From Lachnospiraceae bacterium (GTDB taxonomy: Bacteria > Bacillota > Clostridia > Lachnospirales > Anaerotignaceae): 64,000 nucleotides of DNA. The notes beneath the pieces are model-generated. The model was not told where the DNA came from and made no database searches. It worked only from the letters and a program-made list of their open reading frames with translations. Location of the stretch: positions 199,522 to 263,521 of the forward strand of contig JAHZEA010000001.1 in the NCBI GenBank assembly GCA_019422065.1, read 5' to 3'. The position numbers and the translations under genes were made by a program. Shown piece after piece: positions 24,527-32,245 of this stretch. Numbering within the stretch: the stretch's first letter is position 1; each line of letters starts with the position of its first letter.

Positions 24527-25084
24527 TTATTTTATATATTCTTTTATGTTTTTTACATCTGAAGCATATACATTTTTAAGGTTTCTGTTATATATAACCG
24601 ATGCAGGATGATAAAGCGGGTATATGTTTAAACCCTCTAACTCCATAATTTTTCCGTGGCAGTCACCTATTGAAAGACGATTATTTCCTGTTACAGCCTT
24701 TAAAGGCACATTACCCAATGTTACTATAAGATAAGGCTTATAACTGCTTATCTCTTTTTTAAGCAAAGGCACAAAGTCCTCTATTTCTTCTCTGTTTGGG
24801 GTACGGTTTACTTTCCTTCCTGTTTTTTCGCTAATTGAAGTAGGTCTGAATTTAACCACATTTGTTATATACAGGTCTTCTCTTTTTAAGCCGGCCAGCT
24901 CTATAAACTCATCAAGATTTTTTCCGGCTTTACCCACAAACGGCCTGCCCATTTTTTCCTCCTCACCACCAGGAGCTTCACCTATAAGCATTATTCCGCC
25001 GTCTGTTTTGCCTTCGCCAAAAACAAGCTTTCTATCATTGTATTTTTGTATGTATTCGTTCTTCATAATTTCTAAGTTGTCCAT
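24527..25084 (-). CDS. Uracil-DNA glycosylase superfamily protein, family 4-like but without Fe-S cysteines
   Basis: The 185-residue protein has the family 4 (UDGa) motifs: FGEGK, motif 1 GEAPGGEEE, GRPFVGKAGKNLDEF, YITNVVKFRP, and motif 2 HPAS near the end. It should remove uracil from DNA. Family 4 enzymes normally carry four Cys binding a [4Fe-4S] cluster, two near the N-terminus (CxxC) and two in the middle. Here the corresponding stretches (EIMKNEYIQKYNDRKLVFGEG and EIEDFVPLLKKEI) have none; the single Cys is in GDCHG. It is thus a cluster-free variant, whose activity and specificity may differ. AAGGGGA precedes the ATG. Confidence 0.85.
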   Translation of the reverse strand: MDNLEIMKNEYIQKYNDRKLVFGEGKTDGGIMLIGEAPGGEEEKMGRPFVGKAGKNLDEFIELAGLKREDLYITNVVKFRPTSISEKTGRKVNRTPNREEIEDFVPLLKKEISSYKPYLIVTLGNVPLKAVTGNNRLSIGDCHGKIMELEGLNIYPLYHPASVIYNRNLKNVYASDVKNIKEYIK

Positions 25085-25125
25085 TTTTCATTTCCCCTTT
25101 TGTAAAAACAGAATTTTATTTACGG

Positions 25126-25573
25126 TTATCAACATATTAAATTCTAAAATAACGCCACTTATCAACAATAAAAAAGTCTTATGCACATAATTTTGTTGAT
25201 AACTTTTATTTATCAACACATAATTAAGTTATCAACATTTATTTTACCACATTATATTGGTTAAACCATCATTTTAAACTCAAAATATAGTAATTAATTT
25301 AATTTATACAAATTTATCAACATTAGCATATTATTTTCGATGTTTTCCCCATTTTTACTCCACAAATAAATCAACATTGACGGCAAAAATTATTGTAAAC
25401 ATATTTAAGCCCATTTTTATCAGTATTTTTGTTTTTGGCCTCAAAAAACCCTTATTTTACAAGGTTTTTACAATAAAAATAAAACCGTAATTTTTTTGCC
25501 AACCAAACATCTATATTTTATGTAAACTAATTTCAAAAGTTATGCACTTTATCCACAAAAAAGCTGTTGATAA
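25126..25573. other. DnaA-box cluster in an intergenic region 16 kb from dnaA
   Basis: Between the UDG and rhomboid genes (25085-25607) I count eight exact boxes of the form TTATCAACA or TTATCCACA. Plus-strand boxes start at 25126, 25159, 25210, 25229, 25314 and 25549 (the last is TTATCCACA); minus-strand boxes are at 25194-25202 and 25565-25573. Variants TTATGCACA (25179) and TTATGCACT (25540) add to these. The rest is very AT-rich with no open frame. A DnaA-titrating or regulatory cluster, or a secondary origin element, would look like this. I see no DNA-trio element beside these boxes. Confidence 0.88.
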
Positions 25574-25607
25574 CTTTATTGAATTTAGTAATACGTCGAT
25601 TTATTAA

Positions 25608-26654
25608 CTATTTTTGCTCATTATTTGTATATGAATATTTAAATTTAAAATACAAATATTGTATTATAAATCCGCTTAAAGCGCCAAATATATGCGCTGT
25701 ATTATCTATTCTTGGGTCTGAAAAGCCTATTAATATAGAAACCGCTATATAAAGAACCAAAGTAAAATAATCCATTAACTGTGCTTTATACGCCTTCATA
25801 CGGCTTACAGCGGCTAAAGCGCCTATTACGCCGAATATTGCCCCAGATGCGCCTATAGCTAAGCCTCCGCCTAATACAGCACTGAAAAGCGATGCCAAAA
25901 AACCTGTTAATAAGTAAATAACTGCAAAATTAGCCCTGCTGAGTATTCTTTCCGTTTCTCGGCCGAATATATAAAGCGAAAAACAGTTAAAAAACAAATG
26001 GCCAAACTCTTGGTGCATAAATACAGCCGTTATAAGCCTGTAAACTTGTCCCGACAAAAGCCCCTGCCGGCTTGTACCAAAATTATATATAAAATTTTCT
26101 CCGCCTTTTAAATTTATATATGCCCAAATCAAAACATTTATTACTATAACGGCATAAGTTATATACGGTTTATTATTATATATTTTAATGCTGTTTGTTT
26201 CGCTTTTTTCGTATTCTTTCCAATTAAAATACAGCTCAATGCCGTTTAGTTTTGTAGGCTGCCCTTTTGGAAAGAGCAGCCTTTCTTCATCCGCACTAAA
26301 TATCCAATATACATTGTGTATATTTGGATTTATGTCTAATTTAGAAGTAGAGTTAGAAAAAGAGTTAGAAATGTACTCACTTTTGTTTTCAGAAGTAATA
26401 TCTATACTAAATTCAATATTAAGACATACCAAATTTCCGCATCGGCAGTCTTTTAATTTTTCATACAAATTATTGATATACGAAATATATGTATTGTCGT
26501 AAGTATAATTATTACTGTCTGTTATATGTATAGCGTATAAAACCGGCGGCATTATTTTTAAATACCATTGTTCACTGTTATATTCCGGACCTTTATAAAA
26601 GCCGTTATCCAGCAGTATAGAAGAAGTTTTATTTGCAAAAAAATCATAATTCAC
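25608..26654 (-). CDS. Rhomboid family intramembrane serine protease with N-terminal soluble domain
   Basis: The C-terminal half is a rhomboid fold: six to seven membrane segments, HQEFGHLFFN (H214, H219, N223), the catalytic serine S270 in GASGAIFG and H321 in HIFGALSG. The catalytic Ser-His dyad is therefore complete. The first 160 residues are soluble and of unknown fold, with a small Cys group (DCRCGNLVC, residues 69-77); B. subtilis YqgP (GluP) also has an N-terminal cytosolic domain. Substrates are unknown. The DnaA-box cluster lies directly downstream of its stop. Confidence 0.92.
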   Translation of the reverse strand: MNYDFFANKTSSILLDNGFYKGPEYNSEQWYLKIMPPVLYAIHITDSNNYTYDNTYISYINNLYEKLKDCRCGNLVCLNIEFSIDITSENKSEYISNSFSNSTSKLDINPNIHNVYWIFSADEERLLFPKGQPTKLNGIELYFNWKEYEKSETNSIKIYNNKPYITYAVIVINVLIWAYINLKGGENFIYNFGTSRQGLLSGQVYRLITAVFMHQEFGHLFFNCFSLYIFGRETERILSRANFAVIYLLTGFLASLFSAVLGGGLAIGASGAIFGVIGALAAVSRMKAYKAQLMDYFTLVLYIAVSILIGFSDPRIDNTAHIFGALSGFIIQYLYFKFKYSYTNNEQK

Positions 26655-26705
26655 TTTATCACCTCACAGTTGTATTTTAAATTTTACACTGTAGGCAATA
26701 CAATG

Positions 26706-26972
26706 TCAAACACCAAGCAGGTGGCTTATAATCATTAAACTGCCTATACCCGGCAGGCCTAAAAAGCCCACAAAACACGATGTAAGCAGGTTTACGCCTA
26801 TGTATATTCCGCAGGGCGCCAAAACTATATTTAAAGCATATATTATACCAGCGCCCACTGCCGAACGCAGTATAAATTTAAGCAGCATAGACAGCGGGCC
26901 GGAAACTATGACTATAAGCATTAAAAATGCAAAAGCCATTATCATGGCAAACATTACAAAAGACGACTGCAC
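26706..26972 (-). CDS. bofA: Pro-sigma-K processing inhibitor BofA
   Basis: BofA is a small mother-cell membrane protein that holds the SpoIVFB protease inactive during sporulation. The 88-residue product has two hydrophobic segments and the family ending (GIYIGVNLLTSCFVGFLGLPGIGSLMI). It overlaps the upstream DUF2508 gene by 19 bp, the same yaaL-bofA order as in B. subtilis, which supports the call. Confidence 0.9.
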   Translation of the reverse strand: MQSSFVMFAMIMAFAFLMLIVIVSGPLSMLLKFILRSAVGAGIIYALNIVLAPCGIYIGVNLLTSCFVGFLGLPGIGSLMIISHLLGV

Positions 26973-27193
26973 AGTTCACAACCTCCTTCAAAAACATTAG
27001 CTTTTACACCTGTTTTTTTAGCTTGTTTAAGAAAATACTGGTATTTTTTATTCAGCGCCTCCATTTGGTATATATAGCTGTCAATAAGGCATTCGTCTGT
27101 TTCCATATCAAAGCGGCTTTTAACTATACTCATTTCTTTCCTTAAATCTTCAATGCTTGTTAATAAATCATTTTCGGCTTTCTTCTTTTTCAT
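26954..27193 (-). CDS. yaaL: DUF2508 family protein (YaaL-like)
   Basis: This small charged protein of 79 residues (MKKKKAENDLLTSIEDLRKEM...) belongs to the DUF2508 group found just upstream of bofA. It looks helical, with a DxxxxE-rich N-terminal half and an odd CELC near the end. The start at 27193 follows GGAGG by eight bases. The function is unknown; context is sporulation or recombination (in Bacillus it follows recR, which is not present here). Confidence 0.8.
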   Translation of the reverse strand: MKKKKAENDLLTSIEDLRKEMSIVKSRFDMETDECLIDSYIYQMEALNKKYQYFLKQAKKTGVKANVFEGGCELCSRLL

Positions 27194-27262
27194 AGGTAAA
27201 ACCTCCACATTTATTATATATAACATAATATAAACCTTTTCAGTTAATTTATACCGCTAATA

Positions 27263-27300
27263 CGAAAAAAAACCGTAAAGCTTTTAAACTTTACGGTTTA
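27263..27300 (-). terminator. Terminator after the Gx transporter gene
   Basis: AACCGTAAAG pairs perfectly with CTTTACGGTT; on the minus strand eight T follow. It directly follows the stop codon at 27309. Confidence 0.93.
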
Positions 27301-27308
27301 TACAAATT

Positions 27309-27800
27309 TTATTCTCTCTTTTTCTCCAAATAACTTAAACAATACTTTGATACAAGGCCTATAGCAAATCCAGCGGCAACACCGCTTACCATAAGCACCG
27401 GTATTAAATACAAAACCACATTACGGCCTAAAATAATGCAGGCTACTACAATTTGGCCTATATTATGGAACACGCCGCCTGTTACGCTTACACCTATTAT
27501 GCTTACGTCTTTAAGCTTATGTACGGCAAGCATAGCGCCATAGCTTAAAAATGCACCAGATAAACTATACCACAGACCCACAAAACCCCTGAAAAGCAAT
27601 GCCGATATTACAACCCTGACTATTGAAATATAAAAGGCTTCTTTTGTACCCATTACATACATGCAAAGTACAACGACTATATTTGAAAGGCCTATTTTTA
27701 TTCCGGGTATTGGAACCGGCATAGGTATAACAGCCTCAACATATCCCATAAGTATAGCAAGGGCGGCAAATATGCCATAATAGGCGGTCTTTTTAGCCAT
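27309..27800 (-). CDS. Gx transporter family membrane protein (Hpre_diP_synt_I)
   Basis: The 163-residue product has five hydrophobic segments and the family pattern (MGYVEAVIPMPVPIPGIKIGLSNIVVVLCMY; GLWYSLSGAFLSYGAMLAV; GGVFHNIGQIVVA). The Pfam family was once named heptaprenyl diphosphate synthase component I but resembles small ECF-type substrate-binding membrane proteins. It is usually found beside a NusG-II-domain protein, as here. The start at 27800 is placed eight bases after AGGAG; a GTG three codons upstream is too close. Confidence 0.85.
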   Translation of the reverse strand: MAKKTAYYGIFAALAILMGYVEAVIPMPVPIPGIKIGLSNIVVVLCMYVMGTKEAFYISIVRVVISALLFRGFVGLWYSLSGAFLSYGAMLAVHKLKDVSIIGVSVTGGVFHNIGQIVVACIILGRNVVLYLIPVLMVSGVAAGFAIGLVSKYCLSYLEKKRE

Positions 27801-27814
27801 TGCATTCACTCCTT

Positions 27815-28180
27815 TTACTTAACAACAGCATCTATACTGTTTTTGCCGCCGTTTTCTATTTCTATAACTACCTTGTGCGGAAGGCACACTATACTTTCAT
27901 TTTCTCTGTTTATAGGCAAATGATTAACACATACTTGGTCACGGCAGTCAGCAGAAACAACACTTATTTTGCCGTCATGAACTTTAATTTGGTTAGTTCC
28001 GTTTATGCCTGTTATGGTATCTTCGGTATTTTGTGATAAATCATATTTCTTTACTTCTTCACCATCTACATAAACCACAGCATAAGCACCCTCTCCACCC
28101 GGACGAAGAAGGCCTGAAAAATACAGTCCTCCGGCAGCTATTAGCAAAACAGCTATTATAATAAAGTCAAGTTTTTTCAA
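27815..28180 (-). CDS. NusG domain II-containing membrane-anchored protein
   Basis: The 121-residue product has one N-terminal membrane helix (FIIIAVLLIAAGGLYFSGLL) and an extracytoplasmic NusG-II-like beta domain (VVYVDGEEVKKYDLSQ; DGKISVVSADCRDQVCVNHLPI; IVCLPHKVVIEI). The pattern CRDQVC...C is characteristic. It precedes the Gx transporter gene by 14 bp, a conserved pair in Clostridia, often near flavin or quinone electron-transfer genes. The start is taken as the TTG at 28180, ten bases after GGAG; a GTG three codons earlier abuts the ribosome site. Confidence 0.85.
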   Translation of the reverse strand: MKKLDFIIIAVLLIAAGGLYFSGLLRPGGEGAYAVVYVDGEEVKKYDLSQNTEDTITGINGTNQIKVHDGKISVVSADCRDQVCVNHLPINRENESIVCLPHKVVIEIENGGKNSIDAVVK

Positions 28181-28225
28181 TAAAAGCACACTCCGTTAAT
28201 AATAATTGCTATTTTAGGCAGTTAA

Positions 28226-28265
28226 CAAAAATCCTCCGTAAAACCGCTTACAGAGGATTTTTTTA
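28226..28265 (-). terminator. Terminator of serS
   Basis: AAATCCTCCGTAA pairs with TTACAGAGGATTT; T-rich on both sides. It lies between the serS stop and the NusG-II gene. Confidence 0.88.
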
Positions 28266-28298
28266 TTTTAATATATTATATTACTGTTTTATAATATT

Positions 28299-29573
28299 TT
28301 ATTTTGTAATTCTTTCCATTCCGCCCATGTAAGGTCTTAAAACTTCTGGAATTATAATAGAACCGTCTGCCTGCTGATAGTTTTCCATTATAGCAGCTGT
28401 TGTACGGCCTGCAGCAAGACCACTTCCGTTAAGTGTATGAACAAATCTTGCTTTATCTTTTATATTGTCTTTAAATTTAATGTTTGCTCTTCTTGCCTGG
28501 AAGTCCTCAAAGTTAGAGCAGCTTGAAATCTCAACATATCTGTTATAGCTTGGCATCCAAACTTCAATATCATATGTCATAGCTGAGCTAAAGCCAAGGT
28601 CGCCGCCGCAAAGTCTAACTACTCTGTAAGGAAGGCCTAACATCTGAAGTATTTCTTCTGCGTCGTTTGTAAGTGTTTCAAGTTCTTCGTAAGAGTTTTC
28701 TGGTCTTGCGAACTTAACCATTTCTACTTTGTTAAACTGATGCTGACGGATGATACCTCTTGTATCTCTTCCGGCTGAACCCGCCTCTGCTCTAAAGCAT
28801 GCTGTATAAGCACAGTGCTTAATAGTAAGGTCTTTTCCGTCAAGTATCATATCTGAATACATATTTGTAACAGGTACTTCGGCTGTAGGTATAAGGAAAT
28901 AGTCTGTGCCGGCTACCTTAAATGCGTCTTCCTCAAATTTAGGAAGCTGGCCTGTGCCTGTCATTGATTTTCTGTTAACCATAAATGGAGGGAATATTTC
29001 TGTGTATCCCTGTTTGTCTACATGAAGGTCAAGCATAAAGTTAATAATAGCTCTTTCAAGTCTTGCTCCGGCACCTTTATAAACTGTAAATCTTGAGCCT
29101 GTTATTTTACCTGCTGTAGCCGGGTCAAGTATGCCTAAATCCTCGCCTAAATCCCAATGAGGTTTAAAGTCAAAGTCAAACTTTCTTGGCTCGCCCCATT
29201 TTCTTAATTCTTCGTTTTCTGTATCATCTTTTCCGTTAGGAACGAGTTTATAAGGTGTATTAGGTATTGTAAGAAGGAATTTATTAAGCTTTTCATCTAC
29301 TTCTGAAATCTGAGCGTCAAGCTCTTTAATTTTGTCTGAAAGCTCTTTCATATCAGCCATAAGAGCTGATGTATCTTTTCCTTCTTTTTTAAGCTTAGGA
29401 ATTTCTTTGGAGTCAGCATTTTGTCTCTGTTTAAGCTCCTCTGTTTTGCCTATAAGCTCACGTCTTACCTTATCCATCTCTGTAAATTCTTCAAGGTGAT
29501 AATCTTTGTTTCTTTTGGCAAGAGCGGCTTTAATGCTTTCCATATCTGACCTTAATAATTTTACGTCTAACAT
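28299..29573 (-). CDS. serS: Seryl-tRNA synthetase
   Basis: SerRS attaches serine to tRNA-Ser and tRNA-Sec. The 424-residue product has the N-terminal coiled-coil arm (about residues 30-100, Lys/Glu-rich) and the class II catalytic domain with motif 2 ([27 protein letters not shown]) and motif 3 ([20 protein letters not shown]). The ATG at 29573 lies eight bases after GGAGG; a TTG five codons earlier begins inside that ribosome site. I see no T-box in front of it, unlike many Firmicutes. Confidence 0.96.
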   Translation of the reverse strand: MLDVKLLRSDMESIKAALAKRNKDYHLEEFTEMDKVRRELIGKTEELKQRQNADSKEIPKLKKEGKDTSALMADMKELSDKIKELDAQISEVDEKLNKFLLTIPNTPYKLVPNGKDDTENEELRKWGEPRKFDFDFKPHWDLGEDLGILDPATAGKITGSRFTVYKGAGARLERAIINFMLDLHVDKQGYTEIFPPFMVNRKSMTGTGQLPKFEEDAFKVAGTDYFLIPTAEVPVTNMYSDMILDGKDLTIKHCAYTACFRAEAGSAGRDTRGIIRQHQFNKVEMVKFARPENSYEELETLTNDAEEILQMLGLPYRVVRLCGGDLGFSSAMTYDIEVWMPSYNRYVEISSCSNFEDFQARRANIKFKDNIKDKARFVHTLNGSGLAAGRTTAAIMENYQQADGSIIIPEVLRPYMGGMERITK

Positions 29574-29653
29574 TTTTAAATCCTCCAATTTTATTTATAC
29601 AAATTTTTAATTTTTTGAATATAAACCGATAAACCGGCCATAATACTTCTATA

Positions 29654-29735
29654 CATTTCAGTTTTGAAAATTAAGTTTTTCAGGGTTGAAATGTTTTTAG
29701 TCCGGAAATCATTCCCCCCGATTTCCGGCTTTTTT
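29654..29735. repeat. Two adjacent hairpins between the DUF4446 and serS genes
   Basis: CATTTCA (29654-29660) pairs with TGAAATG (29687-29693), and CCGGAAATC (29702-29710) pairs perfectly with GATTTCCGG (29720-29728). The second is followed by T6 only on the plus strand, although the genes read minus. It lies immediately after the DUF4446 stop, so it probably ends the parAB operon, but without a minus-strand U-tract. Confidence 0.6.
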
Positions 29736-30366
29736 ACTGTGCTGATACTTTAGAGCTTTTTTTGCCGAATATTCCCGACTTTTTTTTGCTTCTTTTAGGA
29801 AGTATCTCGCTTTCATATCTTTCTTCTATTTTTTTAACTATTTCTTTTCTGTCATCACAAACATAAGAACCATCAAGAGCCATATTCAAAGCTTGCATTT
29901 CTTCTTGGGAGAGAACATATTCGCTTACTCCCATTTCAACAGGCTTAGCATATGTATAACATCCTGAACGGCTGTGTATTCCGTTTAAAATAACGCCGTT
30001 ATTTTCGCTGTCTAAAAGCGCTATGGCAAAGCATAAATTTCCGCCTGCTTCATCAAAAGGATTATATCTAATTATACCCACCTTTTGAATACATTTATCC
30101 ATATTTTTACTTAAATCCATAACAGCTTCTGATATTTTATCGTATTTTTCTTTAATTTCTGATGAAGTTTCGTAAAATTCTTTAAATTTTTCCTCAAGGC
30201 TTTGTGTGTCATTACACTCACCCAAAACTTTATTATAACTCTTTTTAAGTTTTATAATTTCAGCAAGGGCAATTACAGCAACTATTAAAACAACACACAC
30301 AAGAGCCATAAGGACAATTACTATTGTAAGCAGGTTTTGGTTTATAAGCGTGCTTAAACCTTCCAT
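29734..30366 (-). CDS. DUF4446 family membrane protein
   Basis: The 210-residue product has one N-terminal membrane helix (LLTIVIVLMALVCVVLIVAVIALAEI), a coiled region (about residues 45-95) and the family core KVGIIRYNPFDEAGGNLCFAIALLDSENNGVILNGIHSR. The C-terminus is basic and disordered. DUF4446 proteins are typically encoded directly after parAB in Clostridia and Bacilli, as here (17 bp after parB). The function is unknown; an envelope role linked to chromosome segregation has not been shown as far as I know. Confidence 0.88.
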   Translation of the reverse strand: MEGLSTLINQNLLTIVIVLMALVCVVLIVAVIALAEIIKLKKSYNKVLGECNDTQSLEEKFKEFYETSSEIKEKYDKISEAVMDLSKNMDKCIQKVGIIRYNPFDEAGGNLCFAIALLDSENNGVILNGIHSRSGCYTYAKPVEMGVSEYVLSQEEMQALNMALDGSYVCDDRKEIVKKIEERYESEILPKRSKKKSGIFGKKSSKVSAQ

Positions 30367-30383
30367 TATTTAAAATCACGTCC

Positions 30384-31277
30384 TTATATCATTATTTTAT
30401 TCATAAGAGCCATAATTCTGTCTAAATCTTCATCCGAATAGTATTCTATTTCAATAGCTCCCTTGTTTTTGCCGCTTTTAAGTTTAACTTTAGTACCTAA
30501 AATATCTCTTAAACTTTCTTCTATTTTATTATATCCGTCAGTATTGAATTTTGACTTTTTTTCAGGAACATCCGCCTTTTTCTCAGAAAGACGTTTAACT
30601 AAGTTCTCTGTTTCTCTAACACTTAATTCCTCGTCAATTATTCTTTCGGCCAGCTCAAACTGTTCGTCACTGTTTTCAATAGGAAGTATACTTCTGGCAT
30701 GACCCGGTGAAAGCTTGCCGTTTTTAACAAGCTCCTGAACACGGCTGTCAAGGTTTAAAAGCCTCATAGCATTTGCCACAGCAGAACGGCTTTTGCCCAC
30801 TCTTTTAGCTATTTCGTCCTGACTTAAATTAAAATCAGTGCTTAGTTTACTGTAGCCTGAAGCTTCCTCCATAGGGTTTAAGTCTTCCCTTTGAAGGTTT
30901 TCGGCAAGAGCAATTTCAAAAAGCTTTTCATCCTCGTACTTTTTAATAATTGCCGGTATTTCTTTAAGGCCTGCAATTTTAGATGCCCGCCATCTTCTTT
31001 CACCTGCTATAAGCTCATAGTAATCATCATTTTGCTTAACTACTATAGGCTGTATAACGCCGTAATTTTTAATTGACTCAGCCAATTCCTCAAGGGATTC
31101 TTCCTGAAACTGTTTTCTTGGCTGATTTCTGTTAGGCTCTATTTTATTTATGTCTAAAAGCACAACTGTGCCGTCTGAATTTTCAGTATTCTTTTTAACT
31201 GCTTCTTTTTTGCTGGATTCAAACAAAGCCTCAAGGCCTTTTCCCTTTGGCCCAAGGCCGCTTTTTTTAACAGCCAA
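30384..31277 (-). CDS. parB: Chromosome partitioning protein ParB (Spo0J)
   Basis: ParB binds parS, clamps DNA with CTP and loads SMC. The product has the N-terminal CTP-binding domain with NQPRKQF, the C-motif ELIAGERRWRASKIAGL (GERRxxA), EIALAENLQREDLNPMEEA, the helix-turn-helix (LSQDEIAKRVGKSRSAVANAMRLLNL) and a C-terminal dimerisation domain. The start is taken at the TTG at 31277 (MAVKKSGLG), ten bases after GGAG, which gives a family-like N-terminus; a longer reading starts seven codons earlier inside parA. It follows parA by one base. Confidence 0.95.
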   Translation of the reverse strand: MAVKKSGLGPKGKGLEALFESSKKEAVKKNTENSDGTVVLLDINKIEPNRNQPRKQFQEESLEELAESIKNYGVIQPIVVKQNDDYYELIAGERRWRASKIAGLKEIPAIIKKYEDEKLFEIALAENLQREDLNPMEEASGYSKLSTDFNLSQDEIAKRVGKSRSAVANAMRLLNLDSRVQELVKNGKLSPGHARSILPIENSDEQFELAERIIDEELSVRETENLVKRLSEKKADVPEKKSKFNTDGYNKIEESLRDILGTKVKLKSGKNKGAIEIEYYSDEDLDRIMALMNKIMI

Positions 31278-31278
31278 A

Positions 31279-32052
31279 TCAATTCCACTCCTTCTCAATA
31301 ACTTCTTCCGCTAAAAGGCGGTAGCTTTCAGCACCCTTTGAGCGGCTGTCATACAAAATAATAGGCAGTCCGTGGCTTGGCGCCTCTCCCAGCCTTACAT
31401 TTCGTGGAATTATTGTTTTGTATATGTTTTCGCCCAAATCTTTTTTTACTTCTTCTACAACTTCCATTGAAAGGTTTGTTCTTGCATCATACATTGTAAA
31501 AACAACGCCTTCCATTTCAAGTGAAGGATTAAGCCTTTCTTTAACAAGGCCTATTGTATGCAGAAGCTGTTCAAGACCCTCAAGAGCGAAATATTCGCAC
31601 TGTATAGGCACAAGAACCGTATCAGCAGATGTAAGGGCATTAATTGTTATTAAATTAAGTGAAGGAGGACAGTCTATAATTATAAAATCATAATTATTTT
31701 TTATTGTGTCTACAGCATTTGAAAGTATATATTCCCTTTTATCCCTGCCTATAAGCTCTATTTCGGCTCCGGAAAGATTTATATTAGAAGGGAGTATTTG
31801 AAGATTTTCAACACAAGTATTTAAAACAGCGTCTTGAATTTTAATTTCATCAAGAAGTATTTCATATATAGTGTTTTCAATTTCATTTTTTTCAAAACCA
31901 AGACCGCTGGTGGAATTTCCCTGAGGGTCGGCATCTATAATAAGTACTCTTTTGCCTGCTTCCGCCAAACACGCTGAAAGATTTATAGCGGTTGTTGTTT
32001 TTCCAACTCCGCCTTTTTGATTAGCTACCGCTATAATTCTAACTTTGCTCAT
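31279..32052 (-). CDS. parA: Chromosome partitioning ATPase ParA (Soj)
   Basis: The 257-residue product is a deviant Walker A ATPase: VANQKGGVGKTTTAINLSACLA with the signature KGGVGKTT, the A' box DADPQGNSTSGLG and the Walker B-like DYDFIIIDCPPSLNLIT-type segment. Soj drives segregation with ParB and in Bacillus regulates DnaA directly, which is relevant given the origin 9 kb away. It is followed immediately by parB, and two parS sites lie directly upstream. Confidence 0.97.
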   Translation of the reverse strand: MSKVRIIAVANQKGGVGKTTTAINLSACLAEAGKRVLIIDADPQGNSTSGLGFEKNEIENTIYEILLDEIKIQDAVLNTCVENLQILPSNINLSGAEIELIGRDKREYILSNAVDTIKNNYDFIIIDCPPSLNLITINALTSADTVLVPIQCEYFALEGLEQLLHTIGLVKERLNPSLEMEGVVFTMYDARTNLSMEVVEEVKKDLGENIYKTIIPRNVRLGEAPSHGLPIILYDSRSKGAESYRLLAEEVIEKEWN

Positions 32053-32151
32053 AAAAATTACATCTTCCTTACCATAACATATACTAAGTTTTTAATTATT
32101 CTATCACAGTTTAATTGAAAAATAAACTAAAAATACTAATATTTATTAAAA

Positions 32152-32167
32152 TGTTTCACGTGAAACA
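32152..32167. promoter_or_regulatory. parS site 1
   Basis: TGTTTCACGTGAAACA is a perfect 16-bp palindrome matching the B. subtilis parS consensus (TGTTNCACGTGAAACA). It lies about 100 bp upstream of the parA start, where ParB binding could also repress parAB. Confidence 0.97.
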
Positions 32168-32191
32168 TTTTAAGTGAAAAATCAAAAAATG

Positions 32192-32217
32192 AATCCGGTT
32201 TATTACTAAACCGGATT
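32192..32217 (-). terminator. Hairpin between the two parS sites, likely argS terminator
   Basis: AATCCGGTTTA pairs with TAAACCGGATT. The minus-strand flank is T-rich with interruptions (TTCATTTTTTGATTTTTC), so it is a probable terminator of argS. Confidence 0.7.
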
Positions 32218-32225
32218 ATAATTTG

Positions 32226-32241
32226 TGTTTCACGTGAAACA
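32226..32241. promoter_or_regulatory. parS site 2
   Basis: A second exact copy of TGTTTCACGTGAAACA, 74 bp from the first and ending four bases before the argS stop codon (32246). Confidence 0.97.
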
Positions 32242-32245
32242 TTTA

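Noticed and set aside
25549..25607. Possible DNA-trio element beside the distant DnaA-box cluster
   Set aside because: TAGTAATAC occurs near 25586, but on the wrong strand and direction relative to the adjacent boxes, so it does not match the unwinding arrangement.
29574..29733. T-box leader for serS
   Set aside because: No GGTGGTACCGCG-like T-box core or specifier loop is present; only two hairpins.
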